From: Roseovarius sp. W115 | Lineage (GTDB): Bacteria; Pseudomonadota; Alphaproteobacteria; Rhodobacterales; Rhodobacteraceae | DNA: 64,000 nucleotides | Reading direction: 5' to 3' | Assembly (NCBI RefSeq): GCF_032842945.2 | Contig: NZ_CP146606.1 | Span: 2,918,501 to 2,982,500 of the forward strand | Shown here: positions 1-8,696 of the stretch, in pieces | How the letters are laid out: each line of letters begins with the position of its first letter | How positions within the stretch are numbered: the stretch's first letter is position 1 | Program-made: the position numbers and the translations under genes | Notes under the pieces: generated by a model | Database searches by the model: none | What the model saw: only the letters and a program-made list of their open reading frames with translations | What the model was told of the DNA's origin: nothing

Positions 1-1410
1 AGTGGGAAGCGGGCAATGGCGTCCAGATCACGGCCCGCCAGCCCCTTTGGCCAGCGCAGGCGGCTCATGGCAATCATGCCTTGCAGAACACGGGTATAGG
101 CGGCGCGTTCGTCTTCACCCGGTGTTCCAATAGGAAGCGTGCGGGTGATGTCGGTGGTGCCGTCTTCATACTGCCCGCCGCTGTCGAGCACCAAAAGCTC
201 GCCCTCCTGCAGTGTGCGATTGCTGGTCTCGGAGACGCGGTAATGGGGCAGGGCGCCATGGGGGCCCGAACCTGCGATGGTCTCGAAACTGATATCCAAA
301 AGTTGGCCGGTGTCGCGCCTGCACGCCTCAAGTTTGCGCACCACGTCGATTTCGGTGATCGTGCCCGGCGCTTGCGTGTCAAACCAACTCAGGAAGGTGC
401 ACATCGCGGCGGCGTCACGCAGATGCGCCTCGGTGGTCGCCGCAATCTCGGCCTTGGTCTTGCGCGCCTTGGGCAGAACGCAGGGGTCATCGCCAAACAC
501 ATGCGCCACATCAGCGTCGACCAGCGCGTCCAGAACCGCCTTTGGCGCGCTGGATTTGTCTATGCGCACAGGACCGGCGAGGGTGGAAAGCGCCTTGGTA
601 AAACCATCAGGTGGCGCAATTTCAACGTCGTTGCCCAGATGCGCCCGTACCTCGTCATTCAGCTTTGCCGGGTCGATGAACAGCGCCACCTTGCTGTTGT
701 CTTTCAGAATGGCAAAGCCATGCGCCACTGGGTTGCGGGGAATGTCACTGCCGCGAATGTTCAAAAGCCAGGCCAGCGAGATCCGTGAGCGTAATGACCG
801 CCGCCTTGTGACCCGCTTCGTTTAAAGCCTTGGCCAGTTCGCTGCGCTTTTCGGTATGGGTTTTCCCGGCCAATGCGTCGGGATAGACCCGCACGGCCCC
901 TTGTGGCGGTGCCGGGCGATCCGGCCAGATGCGATCCACAAGGTTGCCTGTCGCGACAAGAGTAATGCCGCTGTCTACTAGACCCTTTTCAATCGCCTCC
1001 AATTGCTCGGGCGTGTAGAGCCAGGGGTCAAATCCCACCTTGCCGCCGTTGGGCAAAGCGTCTTTTAGCCAGTCGGCCGGCTTCGTCTCGGGCCAGTTCA
1101 CCGGCGCGAAGTGCTTTGTGTCCACTTGCGCCCGCACCTGCGTGCGGTAGCGGCCATCGACGAAAACACCTGCACGGTCCATGAGCGCAATGCAAAATCC
1201 CGCGGAGCCTGTGAAACCTGTGACATAGGCCAAACGATCATCACACGGGGCCACATACTCGCCCTGATGCGCATCGGCGCGCGGGATCATGAACCCGTCC
1301 AGACCCTCGCCACGCATCACGTCGCGCAGTTGCGCAAGCCTTTGTGGCCCTTGGTCAGGCGAGGCGGTTTCAACGAAGGATTGAAAAACGGTGTCAGGCA
1401 TTTGGGTCAT
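1..1410 (-). pseudogene. Aminopeptidase P family (M24B) metallopeptidase, partial and frameshifted
   Basis: The product belongs to the Xaa-Pro aminopeptidase family, which removes N-terminal residues preceding proline. The N-terminal creatinase-like domain is clear in the first 210 codons (for example GEYVAPCDDRLAYVTGFTGS). The frame then stops at 745. Deleting one base near 781 restores the expected SLAWLLNIRGSDIPRNP segment, and that second frame stays open to the window edge, including the start of the M24 domain (LDSGGQYEDGTTDITRT). The metal-binding C-terminal part lies outside the window. The single extra base is either a real frameshift or a sequence error. The start at 1410 fits the family N-terminus. 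Family assignment is sure; whether the gene is functional is not. Confidence 0.85.
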
Positions 1411-1518
1411 GCCCTAGTGCTAGACAAGCAGCACTGTCAGATCAACGGGGGTTTTGAATGGAAGGGGCAGAGACGAAGGCCGGTCGGGCGGGTTTCAGCC
1501 TGCGACTTGATTGAAATA

Positions 1519-1539
1519 CCGGGGTGAACCCCGGCCTAC
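1519..1539 (-). repeat. REP-like hairpin with GTAG head (copy 1)
   Basis: A 6-bp stem CCGGGG/CCCCGG with a TGAA loop is followed on the plus strand by CCTAC, so read on the minus strand it is a GTAG head plus palindrome. It lies in the gap between the aminopeptidase and cobT. The form matches repetitive extragenic palindromes handled by RAYT-type transposases in other bacteria. Three similar copies occur in this window, all in the same orientation. Confidence 0.6.
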
Positions 1540-1583
1540 AGGTGTGGGCGTCGTTTTTCTCATCTCCGACACTCGGAGCGCTT

Positions 1584-3461
1584 TTAACTCGCCTTGCGCA
1601 TGCCCATCACACGAGCCCGCGCACGTGGATCGCTGTCAAAGAGGGCGGCCAGCTGTTCGGTCATCGCACCGGCCAGTTGATCCGCGTCAGTGATCGTAAC
1701 GGCGCGCTGATAGTAGCGCGTTACGTCATGGCCTATGCCAATCGCCAAGAGTTCGACTTGCCGGCGCTTTTCCACCATAGTGATCACATCGCGCAGGTGT
1801 TTTTCCAGATAATTCGCGGGGTTAACGGACAAAGTTGAATCGTCCACCGGCGCGCCATCTGAGATCACCATCAGAATTTTGCGCGCCTCGCGGCGGTTCA
1901 CCAGACGTCTGTGCGCCCATTCCAGCGCCTCGCCGTCGATGTTTTCCTTGAGCAGACCTTCTTTCATCATCAGGCCCAGATTGGTGCGGGTCCGGCGCAT
2001 CGGTGCGTCGGCGGATTTGTAGATGATGTGACGCAAGTCGTTCAGACGTCCGGGCAGTTGCGGACGGCCCTCGTTGAGCCATGCTTCGCGGCTTTGCCCG
2101 CCTTTCCAGGCGCGCGTTGTGAAGCCCAGAACCTCGACCTTCACGTTGCAGCGTTCCAGCGTGCGCGATAGCACATCTGCGCAGATGGCGGCGATGGAAA
2201 TCGGTCGTCCGCGCATCGAGCCTGAATTGTCCAGAAGGAGCGTGACCACTGTGTCGCGGAACTCGGTGTCTTTCTCCACTTTGAAGCTCAATGGCGTGGT
2301 GGGGTTGGCCACCACGCGCGCCAGGCGGCCAGCATCCAGAATGCCCTCTTCGCGGTCAAACTCCCACGAGCGGTTCTGCTGCGCCTGAAGGCGACGTTGC
2401 AGCTTGTTGGCCAGACGGCTTACCGCGCCCTTGAGCGGCTCTAACTGTTGGTCGAGATAGGCGCGCAGACGTTCCAGTTCGACGGGTTCCGCCAGGTCTT
2501 CGGCATGGATTTCTTCATCAAAACCAATGTTATAGACGGCATAGTCGGGATCAGCGTCCGAGATGGGCTGCGGCGGAGGCGGCTCTAGCGGTGCCTCGCC
2601 TTCGGGCATCTCGGTCTCATCGCCCATTTCCTCGTCAGCCATGTCATCCATGCTGACCTGGGCCTGGGCTTCGTCTTGCTGATCTTCCTGGCTTTGCTCA
2701 GGGTCGGCATCTGCCTCGGACTCGTCGCTGTCATCGTCGCCGGTGCTTTCCGGCTCGTCATCCTGTTCGGTCTCTTGCTCGGCCTCGTTTTCCTGCTCGT
2801 CATCCATCGAGTCAGGATCATCGCCAAGCTGATCCCCATAGCCCAGATCATCAATAATCTGACGCGCAAATCGTGCAAATTCCGTTTGATCCGAAAGCTT
2901 TGCCTGCAGATCATCAAGTGTACCGCCCGCTTGATCCTCGATAAAACCTTGCCACAGCTCCATGACGTTGGCCGCCCCTTCCGGAAGGTCTCGTCCCGTG
3001 GCCAGATGCCGGATCAGATAGCCCGCGGCCGTGGCCAAAGGTGCCTCTGAGGCATCCTTGATCTGATCATAGCCCTTGCGCAACGCCTCGGCGCCGATTT
3101 TGGCGTCGATATTGCTATGCGTGCCCGGCATGTCGCGCGCGCCCATCGCCTCGCAGCGGGCGGTTTCCATCGCCTCATACAGATCGCGTGCCATCTCGCC
3201 GGGAGGGCAATAGCGGCTGTGCAGACCTTCATCATGATACTTGTGCCGCATGGCCAGCGCATCGGCCGTGCCGCGCGCTTGCAAAACCTCATCACGGGTC
3301 ATCCGGCGGCTCACCTGCGGCAAGCGCATTGTATCGCCTGACAACCCGGCAGGATCGACGGAGTAAGTCACGCTCAGTTCAGCATCATCGGCGAGAACCT
3401 TTGTGGCCTCGGCGAGCGCTTTCTTGAACGGATCAGCAGGGTTGTCGATGGGTTTGGTCAT
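1584..3461 (-). CDS. cobT: Cobaltochelatase subunit CobT
   Basis: CobT is the VWA-domain subunit of the aerobic cobaltochelatase. With AAA+ CobS it forms the chaperone ring that, with CobN, inserts Co2+ into hydrogenobyrinic acid a,c-diamide in cobalamin synthesis. The 625-residue length fits the family. An N-terminal helical region is followed by a very acidic linker (about residues 215-295, rich in D and E). The C-terminal von Willebrand A domain has the MIDAS motif DNSGSMRG near residue 410. cobS lies upstream on the same strand, separated by a small oppositely oriented gene. No cobalamin riboswitch was recognised upstream. Identification is very secure. Confidence 0.97.
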   Translation of the reverse strand: MTKPIDNPADPFKKALAEATKVLADDAELSVTYSVDPAGLSGDTMRLPQVSRRMTRDEVLQARGTADALAMRHKYHDEGLHSRYCPPGEMARDLYEAMETARCEAMGARDMPGTHSNIDAKIGAEALRKGYDQIKDASEAPLATAAGYLIRHLATGRDLPEGAANVMELWQGFIEDQAGGTLDDLQAKLSDQTEFARFARQIIDDLGYGDQLGDDPDSMDDEQENEAEQETEQDDEPESTGDDDSDESEADADPEQSQEDQQDEAQAQVSMDDMADEEMGDETEMPEGEAPLEPPPPQPISDADPDYAVYNIGFDEEIHAEDLAEPVELERLRAYLDQQLEPLKGAVSRLANKLQRRLQAQQNRSWEFDREEGILDAGRLARVVANPTTPLSFKVEKDTEFRDTVVTLLLDNSGSMRGRPISIAAICADVLSRTLERCNVKVEVLGFTTRAWKGGQSREAWLNEGRPQLPGRLNDLRHIIYKSADAPMRRTRTNLGLMMKEGLLKENIDGEALEWAHRRLVNRREARKILMVISDGAPVDDSTLSVNPANYLEKHLRDVITMVEKRRQVELLAIGIGHDVTRYYQRAVTITDADQLAGAMTEQLAALFDSDPRARARVMGMRKAS

Positions 3462-3576
3462 AGCTTTGGAAAATGGAGGCGGGTTGGGGTGAAGTCCAGT
3501 TGTTAATCAAGTATTAAGTGTAGGTTTGCAATGGTCCGGACGGATGACTATCTTTCTTGAAAGACGAGGTGTCCTG

Positions 3577-3795
3577 ATGGCGGACAACACGGAAAATCAC
3601 ACAGTCCAGCTGGTGCGCGAGATGCGCAAAGAGATGAAAGACGGCTTTGCAAAAGTGGATGAGCGCTTTGATGAAGTAAACCTGCGCATCGACGGGCTCA
3701 CATACATAGGTACAATGCTTGCGGGCAATATGGGTGGGCATGATCAGCGTCTGGAAGCCCTTGAAACAGCTGTCAGCGACCTTCAAAAGACCTAG
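3577..3795 (+). CDS. Small coiled-coil-like hypothetical protein
   Basis: This 72-residue protein is rich in charged residues with heptad-like spacing (VREMRKEMKDGFAKVDERFD, then a C-terminal RLEALETAVSDLQ). The pattern suggests a short coiled coil, as in many small uncharacterised bacterial proteins. The start at 3577 is chosen because GAGG lies 8 bases upstream; an in-frame ATG at 3526 is less likely. It sits on the plus strand between minus-strand cobT and cobS and so interrupts the cobS-cobT pair. No signal peptide or membrane segment is seen. Function is unknown. Confidence 0.6.
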   Translation: MADNTENHTVQLVREMRKEMKDGFAKVDERFDEVNLRIDGLTYIGTMLAGNMGGHDQRLEALETAVSDLQKT

Positions 3796-3811
3796 TGCTT
3801 CGCCCACGTCC

Positions 3812-4798
3812 TTACCCCAAACTTGTGCTCGCAGCACTTTCCGGCAGTTCCTCGTCAAAACAGCGCTGATAAAACTCCGCCACGGTCTGGCGCTCCAGCT
3901 CATCGCATTTGTTCATAAATGTCAGTCGGAAAGCATAGCCGACATCCCGGAAGATATGCGCGTTCTGGGCCCAGTTGATCACGGTACGCGGGCTCATAAC
4001 GGTACTGAGATCACCATTCATAAAGGCCGTGCGCGTTAGGTCCGCGACCGTCACCATCTGACCAATGGTCTTGCGTCCGGCCTCGGTGTTCATCACAGGG
4101 TTCTTGGCGATGACAATCGCCGTTTCGGCGTCATGGCTCAGGTAGTTTAGCGTCGCCACAAGGCTCCACCGGTCCATCTGTGCCTGGTTGATTTGCTGCA
4201 CACCGTGATAGAGCCCGGTCGTGTCGCCCAGACCGACGGTGTTGGCCGTGGCAAAAAGGCGGAAACAGGGGTGGGGCGTGATGATCTCGTTCTGGTCAAG
4301 CAGTGTCAGCTTGCCGTCATGTTCCAGCACGCGCTGGATGACGAACATCACATCGGCACGGCCCGCGTCATATTCGTCGAACACAATCGCCACGGGATTG
4401 CGAAGCGCCCAGGGCAATATGCCCTCATGGAATTCAGTGACCTGCTTGCCATCGCGCAGCTTGATCGCATCCTTGCCGATCAGGTCGATCCGGCTGATGT
4501 GGCTGTCGAGATTCACCCGAACGGCAGGCCATTTGAGACGTGCAGCAATCTGCTCGATATGAGTCGATTTGCCCGTCCCGTGATATCCCTGGACCATCAC
4601 ACGGCGGTTGTGAGAAAAACCAGCCAGAATGGCCAAGGTCGTGTCGGGGTCGAACTTATACGTGCTGTCAATCTCAGGCACGCGATCCGTGGCCTCTGCA
4701 AAGCCCTTAACGGTCATGTCTGTATCAATCCCAAACATGTCACGGACCGAGATTTCCTCGGTCGGTTTCACATCGCGGTCCATGGTGCCGTCGGCCAT
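3812..4798 (-). CDS. cobS: Cobaltochelatase subunit CobS
   Basis: CobS is the AAA+ ATPase subunit of the aerobic cobaltochelatase and works with CobT and CobN in cobalt insertion during vitamin B12 synthesis. The 328-residue protein has a Walker A motif GYHGTGKST near residue 71 and a Walker B-like VIFDEYDAG segment near residue 138. Family-specific N-terminal ([12 protein letters not shown]) and C-terminal ([20 protein letters not shown]) blocks are also present. It faces the sigma-factor gene across a 143-bp divergent gap. In many alphaproteobacteria a J-domain gene is adjacent to cobS; here that gene is about 2.6 kb away, with a plus-strand block between. Confidence 0.97.
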   Translation of the reverse strand: MADGTMDRDVKPTEEISVRDMFGIDTDMTVKGFAEATDRVPEIDSTYKFDPDTTLAILAGFSHNRRVMVQGYHGTGKSTHIEQIAARLKWPAVRVNLDSHISRIDLIGKDAIKLRDGKQVTEFHEGILPWALRNPVAIVFDEYDAGRADVMFVIQRVLEHDGKLTLLDQNEIITPHPCFRLFATANTVGLGDTTGLYHGVQQINQAQMDRWSLVATLNYLSHDAETAIVIAKNPVMNTEAGRKTIGQMVTVADLTRTAFMNGDLSTVMSPRTVINWAQNAHIFRDVGYAFRLTFMNKCDELERQTVAEFYQRCFDEELPESAASTSLG

Positions 4799-4941
4799 TT
4801 GCCTCGTCCTTCAATCATCGTCTGTTCGCTGCGTCTCGCTGTGCAACATATCGCTCGGAAGGGCAAGGGAAAGGGAAAGATTTACTGGCCGCTCCCCGCG
4901 ATGCGCCCTAGGTTTCTACAGGCAAGGCGCGGAAGCTAAGA

Positions 4942-5487
4942 ATGGATCGCAAAGAGCTTGAAACACTGATTGCCAAATGCGCTCTGGGAGACCGGGCTGC
5001 ATTTGATGCGCTTTATGCTGCGACCTCGTCGAAACTTTTTGGCATTGTTTTGCGTATCTTGAAGACTCGCGCTGAGGCTGAGGAGGTGCTGCAGGAAGTA
5101 TATGTCAAAATCTGGCAAAAGTCGGACCGTTACGCCGCGGGCGGATTTAGTCCAATGACCTGGGTGATCACGATTGCTCGAAATGCGGCCATTGATGCGT
5201 TGCGGCGGCGCAAAGGTGGCGCCGAGGCTTTGTCAGAGACGGTTATCAACACGGTGCCTGATGCTGGACCCGGGCCAGAGGTGCTGGCGGTGCAGGCCGG
5301 AGAGCGGGCGCGCTTGATGGGCTGTATGTCCGAGCTGGAACCGGATCGTGCAGAGGCGGTGCAGGCCGCCTATCTTGAAGGTGACAGCTATGCAGACTTG
5401 GCGGAACGGTATGATGTGTCGATCAATACGATGCGAACCTGGCTGCGGCGCAGCCTGTTGAAACTAAGGGAGTGCCTGTCGCGATGA
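4942..5487 (+). CDS. ECF-family RNA polymerase sigma factor
   Basis: This group 4 (extracytoplasmic function) sigma factor has 181 residues, the usual ECF length. Region 2 spans about residues 20-85, with the region 2.2 helix AEEVLQEVYVKIWQ. Region 4 spans about 125-175, with the helix-turn-helix SYADLAERYDVSINTMRTWL. It overlaps the downstream anti-sigma gene by ATGA, so the two are translationally coupled. The partner is of RskA type, which suggests a SigK/RpoE-like sigma released by envelope stress. Likely targets are its own operon and the downstream fasciclin and msrB genes; this is inference. Confidence 0.93.
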   Translation: MDRKELETLIAKCALGDRAAFDALYAATSSKLFGIVLRILKTRAEAEEVLQEVYVKIWQKSDRYAAGGFSPMTWVITIARNAAIDALRRRKGGAEALSETVINTVPDAGPGPEVLAVQAGERARLMGCMSELEPDRAEAVQAAYLEGDSYADLAERYDVSINTMRTWLRRSLLKLRECLSR

Positions 5488-6176
5488 GCGCAGACGCAGA
5501 CAAAGACGACGATCAGGCCCTGGCCGCAGAATACGCGCTGGGCCTCATGTCTGCTGAGGAGGCGGCAGCGTTTGAAGCGCGCCTGGCCTCTGAGCCTGCG
5601 TTGCGCACGGCCTATGCGCAATGGGCCGAGAATTTTGCGGCGATGGCAGAGGATATTCCCGAGGAAACGCCGCCTGCACGGGTGCGCGCCAAGATCAAAG
5701 CGCAATTGTTCCCGGATGCGGAGCCACAACGGGGCAATTGGATGAGACGGTTTGGTCTGGGTGCTGTGGCGCTTGCGGCGTTGGTCGCGGCGCTTTTCCT
5801 GACTGTGGATTTGCCCGGCCAAGGTGTGTCGCCACCTGCAAACCCTGTTTACATCGCTGATATGGCCTCGGACGATGGCGCTTTGGTCGTGCATGCGGGG
5901 TATGACGCCGAGACCTCAGAGCTTTATATCAAGCGAGAGCAAGGTGAGGCGCGCTCTGGCCGCGCCTTGGAGCTTTGGCTCATCGCTGGGGAAAATCCAC
6001 CAGTCTCGCTTGGTGTGTTGCCTGAAGATGATGCGACGCGTGTTCCTGTGACGCCTGAATTAGCGGCCTCGCTTGAAGGTGGTGTATTGGCAATTTCCGA
6101 TGAACCTTTAGGTGGGTCTCCCACTGGCGCACCGACTGGCGATGTGCTGGCTGTAGCACCGCTGTCGGAGGTCTGA
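5484..6176 (+). CDS. RskA-like anti-sigma factor, membrane-anchored
   Basis: The 230-residue protein has the layout of anti-sigma-K factors. An N-terminal cytoplasmic sigma-binding domain contains the characteristic LAAEYALGLMSAEEAAAFEA block (residues 13-32). One transmembrane helix lies at about 90-108. A periplasmic RskA-type domain ends in the family signature GGSPTGAPTGDVL. It probably sequesters the ECF sigma factor encoded directly upstream and releases it by regulated proteolysis. The start at 5484 overlaps the sigma stop (ATGA). It is not a ChrR-type zinc cupin anti-sigma, so this is not the classic RpoE-ChrR singlet oxygen pair. Confidence 0.9.
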   Translation: MSADADKDDDQALAAEYALGLMSAEEAAAFEARLASEPALRTAYAQWAENFAAMAEDIPEETPPARVRAKIKAQLFPDAEPQRGNWMRRFGLGAVALAALVAALFLTVDLPGQGVSPPANPVYIADMASDDGALVVHAGYDAETSELYIKREQGEARSGRALELWLIAGENPPVSLGVLPEDDATRVPVTPELAASLEGGVLAISDEPLGGSPTGAPTGDVLAVAPLSEV

Positions 6177-6281
6177 TTTCAAAAAAATCGCACTAAGGTG
6201 AAACTTTCTCCTTTCGCCCGCGTGACTGCTGTCGTGGTCAGGCAATTGGCTTGGCGTCGGGTCAAAAGAGGAGAAACCCAA

Positions 6282-6839
6282 ATGTTCGATCTGAAAACCA
6301 TAGCCGCGACTGCTGCGGTGTACTTAGCCATCACGGCGTCTGCCGCCTTTGCGGGCAACCCAGAGGTAGGTGGGGCGCCTATGTATGCGTCCAAGAATAT
6401 CATCGAGAACGCGGTGAATTCTGCGGACCACACTACGCTTGTGGCCGCTGTCAAGGCTGCTGATTTAGTCGATACCTTGATGGGCGAAGGTCCATTTACG
6501 GTTTTCGCGCCGACAAATGATGCCTTTGCTGCTTTGCCCGAAGGCACGGTGGATGCGCTCTTGAAGCCGGAGGCCAAAGAGCAACTGACGCAGGTCCTGA
6601 CCTGTCATGTTGTGGCCGCAGATGCGATGAGCGCAGCGATCAAAGGCATGATTGACGATGATGGCGGCAGCCATGTGGTGCCGACTTTGGGCGGTTGCAT
6701 GCTCAACGCCACGTATAATGGTGATGCGATCATGCTTGAGGACGAGCAGGGGCGCATGATCTCGGTGACCATCGCCGACGTGCAGCAATCCAACGGCGTT
6801 ATCCATGTGGTCGATCAGGTTATTCTCCCAGCCAAGTGA
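6282..6839 (+). CDS. Exported fasciclin (FAS1) domain protein
   Basis: The 185-residue protein has a signal peptide (residues 1-24, ending AAFA) and a single FAS1 domain from about residue 42 to 183. The two conserved FAS1 blocks are visible as FTVFAPTNDAFAALP and GVIHVVDQVILP. FAS1 domains mediate adhesion or ligand binding; in bacteria such small secreted forms often lie beside ECF sigma/anti-sigma pairs. The start at 6282 follows the strong ribosome site AAGAGGAG. A TGAAAC element 17 bases before CGTGAC, in the 105-bp gap upstream, could be an ECF promoter, but this is weak. It is likely periplasmic or surface-located. Confidence 0.9.
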   Translation: MFDLKTIAATAAVYLAITASAAFAGNPEVGGAPMYASKNIIENAVNSADHTTLVAAVKAADLVDTLMGEGPFTVFAPTNDAFAALPEGTVDALLKPEAKEQLTQVLTCHVVAADAMSAAIKGMIDDDGGSHVVPTLGGCMLNATYNGDAIMLEDEQGRMISVTIADVQQSNGVIHVVDQVILPAK

Positions 6840-6912
6840 CGAGTGACACCCCGGAGAGAAGTGCAACAGGCGCACCATCTGTCCCCCGGGGCGCGCGGGG
6901 CAGGAGGGAGAC

Positions 6913-6948
6913 ATGGACCACCATGCCTGCCCCGCAACTTACCCATAA
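6913..6948 (+). CDS. Putative 11-residue leader peptide before msrB
   Basis: A tiny reading frame encodes MDHHACPATYP. A near-perfect ribosome site (AGGAGGGAG) precedes its ATG, and it ends 21 bases before the msrB start. The strength of the ribosome site, which msrB itself does not surpass, suggests real translation. The upstream GC-rich inverted repeat (near 6882-6903, CCCC paired with GGGG) could pair with it. Cys and His residues invite a metal- or oxidant-responsive leader role, but no family is known to me. It could be chance. Confidence 0.35.
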   Translation: MDHHACPATYP

Positions 6949-6969
6949 GTCGCTAAAACGGAGAGAAAT

Positions 6970-7443
6970 ATGCAACGACGGGCGTTCATTCTTAGTGTTC
7001 TGTCTGGGAGCTTCGGCCTTTCTGGCTACCGCGCCACCGCCGCAGAGGACGCGTTTGAAATCACCCGTACGGAGGCCGAGTGGCGTGCGATGCTGACCGA
7101 ATTGGAATACCTTGTGATGCGTGAAGAAGAGACTGAGCGCAAATTCAGCTCACCGCTCAACAAGGTGTACGATCCGGGAACATATCACTGTCGGGGCTGT
7201 GATCTTGCGCTCTATGCGTCTGAGCACAAATATGACAGCGAAACAGGCTGGCCGAGCTGGTGGCAGGCAATGCCGGATGCCATCGGCACCAAACCGGACC
7301 GGTCATGGTTTATCACGCGCACCGAGTGCCATTGTCGCCGCTGCGGCAGTCACCTTGGACACATCTTCGACGACGGGCCAGAGCCAACCGGCGAGCGGCA
7401 CTGCATCAACGGGGTGAGTTTGGTATTCAGGCCTGCTGCGTAA
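6970..7443 (+). CDS. msrB: Peptide-methionine (R)-S-oxide reductase, Tat-exported
   Basis: MsrB reduces the R epimer of methionine sulfoxide in proteins. The 157-residue protein begins with MQRRAFILSVLSG, a short twin-arginine-like signal, so the enzyme probably works in the periplasm. Zinc ligands are C74/C77 and C122/C125. The catalytic Cys is C145 in the family motif RHCINGVSL. GWPSWW and the HLGH motif are also typical. It follows the fasciclin gene on the same strand as the ECF sigma operon, which points to repair of oxidised envelope proteins as part of that response. Its 3' end almost abuts the convergent J-domain gene. Confidence 0.95.
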   Translation: MQRRAFILSVLSGSFGLSGYRATAAEDAFEITRTEAEWRAMLTELEYLVMREEETERKFSSPLNKVYDPGTYHCRGCDLALYASEHKYDSETGWPSWWQAMPDAIGTKPDRSWFITRTECHCRRCGSHLGHIFDDGPEPTGERHCINGVSLVFRPAA

Positions 7444-7449
7444 GTCGGC

Positions 7450-8073
7450 TTACTTGAAATTCCGGCTTTGCTTGATCTGGTCCCAGGCCCAGACCACTTG
7501 TTGCAACTGTTCTTCCTGGCTTCGATCGCCGCCGTTGATGTCAGGGTGAAGCACCTTGATCAGCGCTTTGTAAGCCTTGCGAATTTCGGCTTTGGTCCAA
7601 TTGTCCTTGGCCTCAAGAATTTCAACGGCACGGCGTTCGGTCGGCGGTAGCTTGCGTTGGCCCCCTCGGTTTTTGCCTGGGTTTTGCGTCGCATTGCCGC
7701 CCAGAACCTGATGCGGGTCTTCGATACCCAAACGCGCCCAGGCGCGGGCCTCGGGGTCTGACATTGGTTTCGTCTGGCGCTCCCATACCTTGTCAGACGA
7801 CATCTGAGCGTTGATTTCCGCCTCGGTGGTGCCGTTAAAGAAGTTCCATCGCAGATTGTATTCGCGCACATGATCTTTGCAGAACCAAAAAAAGTCATCC
7901 AACACATCGGGCGCCTTGGGCGCACGATACTTGCCCGGCTCGTTGCATCCGTCAAAGTCGCATATCCGAGTTGATGTTTCGGACGCACCAGACATGCCCC
8001 TGCGACCGCGGGGGTTCTTCTTCTTGGCTGAAGAGACGGACATGTCGAATCCGAAAGGATCTTCTTTGGGCAT
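7450..8073 (-). CDS. J-domain (DnaJ-like) protein
   Basis: This 207-residue protein has a C-terminal J domain (about residues 145-205) with the essential HPD triad at H176 (VLHPDINGGD), so it should stimulate a DnaK-type Hsp70. The N-terminal half carries a Cys/His set (CDFDGCNEPG, then FFWFCKDHVREY) that may bind zinc. It lacks the Gly/Phe and zinc domains of true DnaJ. In related alphaproteobacteria this gene commonly neighbours cobS. Here the ECF sigma block intervenes. Confidence 0.93.
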   Translation of the reverse strand: MPKEDPFGFDMSVSSAKKKNPRGRRGMSGASETSTRICDFDGCNEPGKYRAPKAPDVLDDFFWFCKDHVREYNLRWNFFNGTTEAEINAQMSSDKVWERQTKPMSDPEARAWARLGIEDPHQVLGGNATQNPGKNRGGQRKLPPTERRAVEILEAKDNWTKAEIRKAYKALIKVLHPDINGGDRSQEEQLQQVVWAWDQIKQSRNFK

Positions 8074-8219
8074 GTGTCTAACCTAGGTGACTCGGAGCAG
8101 AGAGTTTATGTCATTGGCAGGCGATTAGAAGGGGTCTTGGCAGAAATTTTTCCGTGAATTCGTTTGGAGATTGGCTTTGGCAATGCTTTGCCGGTCTTAA
8201 CTGCTACTTTTTTGGGCAC

Positions 8220-8603
8220 TTAGGCCTTTTCGATCTCTGGTTCGTCTGTTTCTACGACATCTTCAGAGGTGTCGACCTCGTCAACTGGTTCGTCCCGTTC
8301 GGTCTCGTTTTCATGAGCTTCGTGGACATCCTCTTCGTCCGCCCGCGCCTCGACCAAGGCTTCTAGCGCATCTGCTTCGGTCAGTCGGCGGAATACCAGC
8401 ACACTGCGATAGATGGTCTGCGTCGACGTCAGACCCTGGCGTTCTTCGCTGGGCAGAATATCGGCGCGTTGAAACTCCCAGCCGTCTGCCGCCAGTTCAT
8501 TCATCGCAGTTTCCAGAGCATGGGCAAATCTGGCCTCCGCTCCTTTGACACCACGTTTTTTCTTGCCCTTCGCGGGAGCGGGAATGACCTTGTATTCGTA
8601 CAT
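8220..8603 (-). CDS. DUF4177 domain-containing protein
   Basis: The 127-residue protein starts with MYEYKVIPAP, contains the DGWEFQRADILP block typical of DUF4177, and ends the domain with YRSVLVFRR. The last 40 residues are a highly acidic tail rich in Glu and Asp. No signal peptide is present. The function of DUF4177 is not established. The downstream gap (8074-8219) holds an imperfect inverted repeat TTGGCAA/TTTGCCGG but no clear terminator. Confidence 0.8.
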   Translation of the reverse strand: MYEYKVIPAPAKGKKKRGVKGAEARFAHALETAMNELAADGWEFQRADILPSEERQGLTSTQTIYRSVLVFRRLTEADALEALVEARADEEDVHEAHENETERDEPVDEVDTSEDVVETDEPEIEKA

Positions 8604-8696
8604 AAAAAACGCCTGCCTTGGTCCAAATGAAGCCGGTATCCTAACCTTGTACGGGACACATGCAAGGGCTTAAAGCATCCGGTCTTTTTGCACAGT

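Noticed and set aside
4799..4941. Search for a cobalamin riboswitch before cobS
   Set aside because: The 143-bp divergent gap has no B12-box-like sequence or suitable length for this RNA.
8074..8219. Open plus-strand frame starting near 8154 with hydrophobic residues
   Set aside because: Most of it lies antisense to the DUF4177 gene and its hydrophobicity follows from the acidic codons on the other strand.
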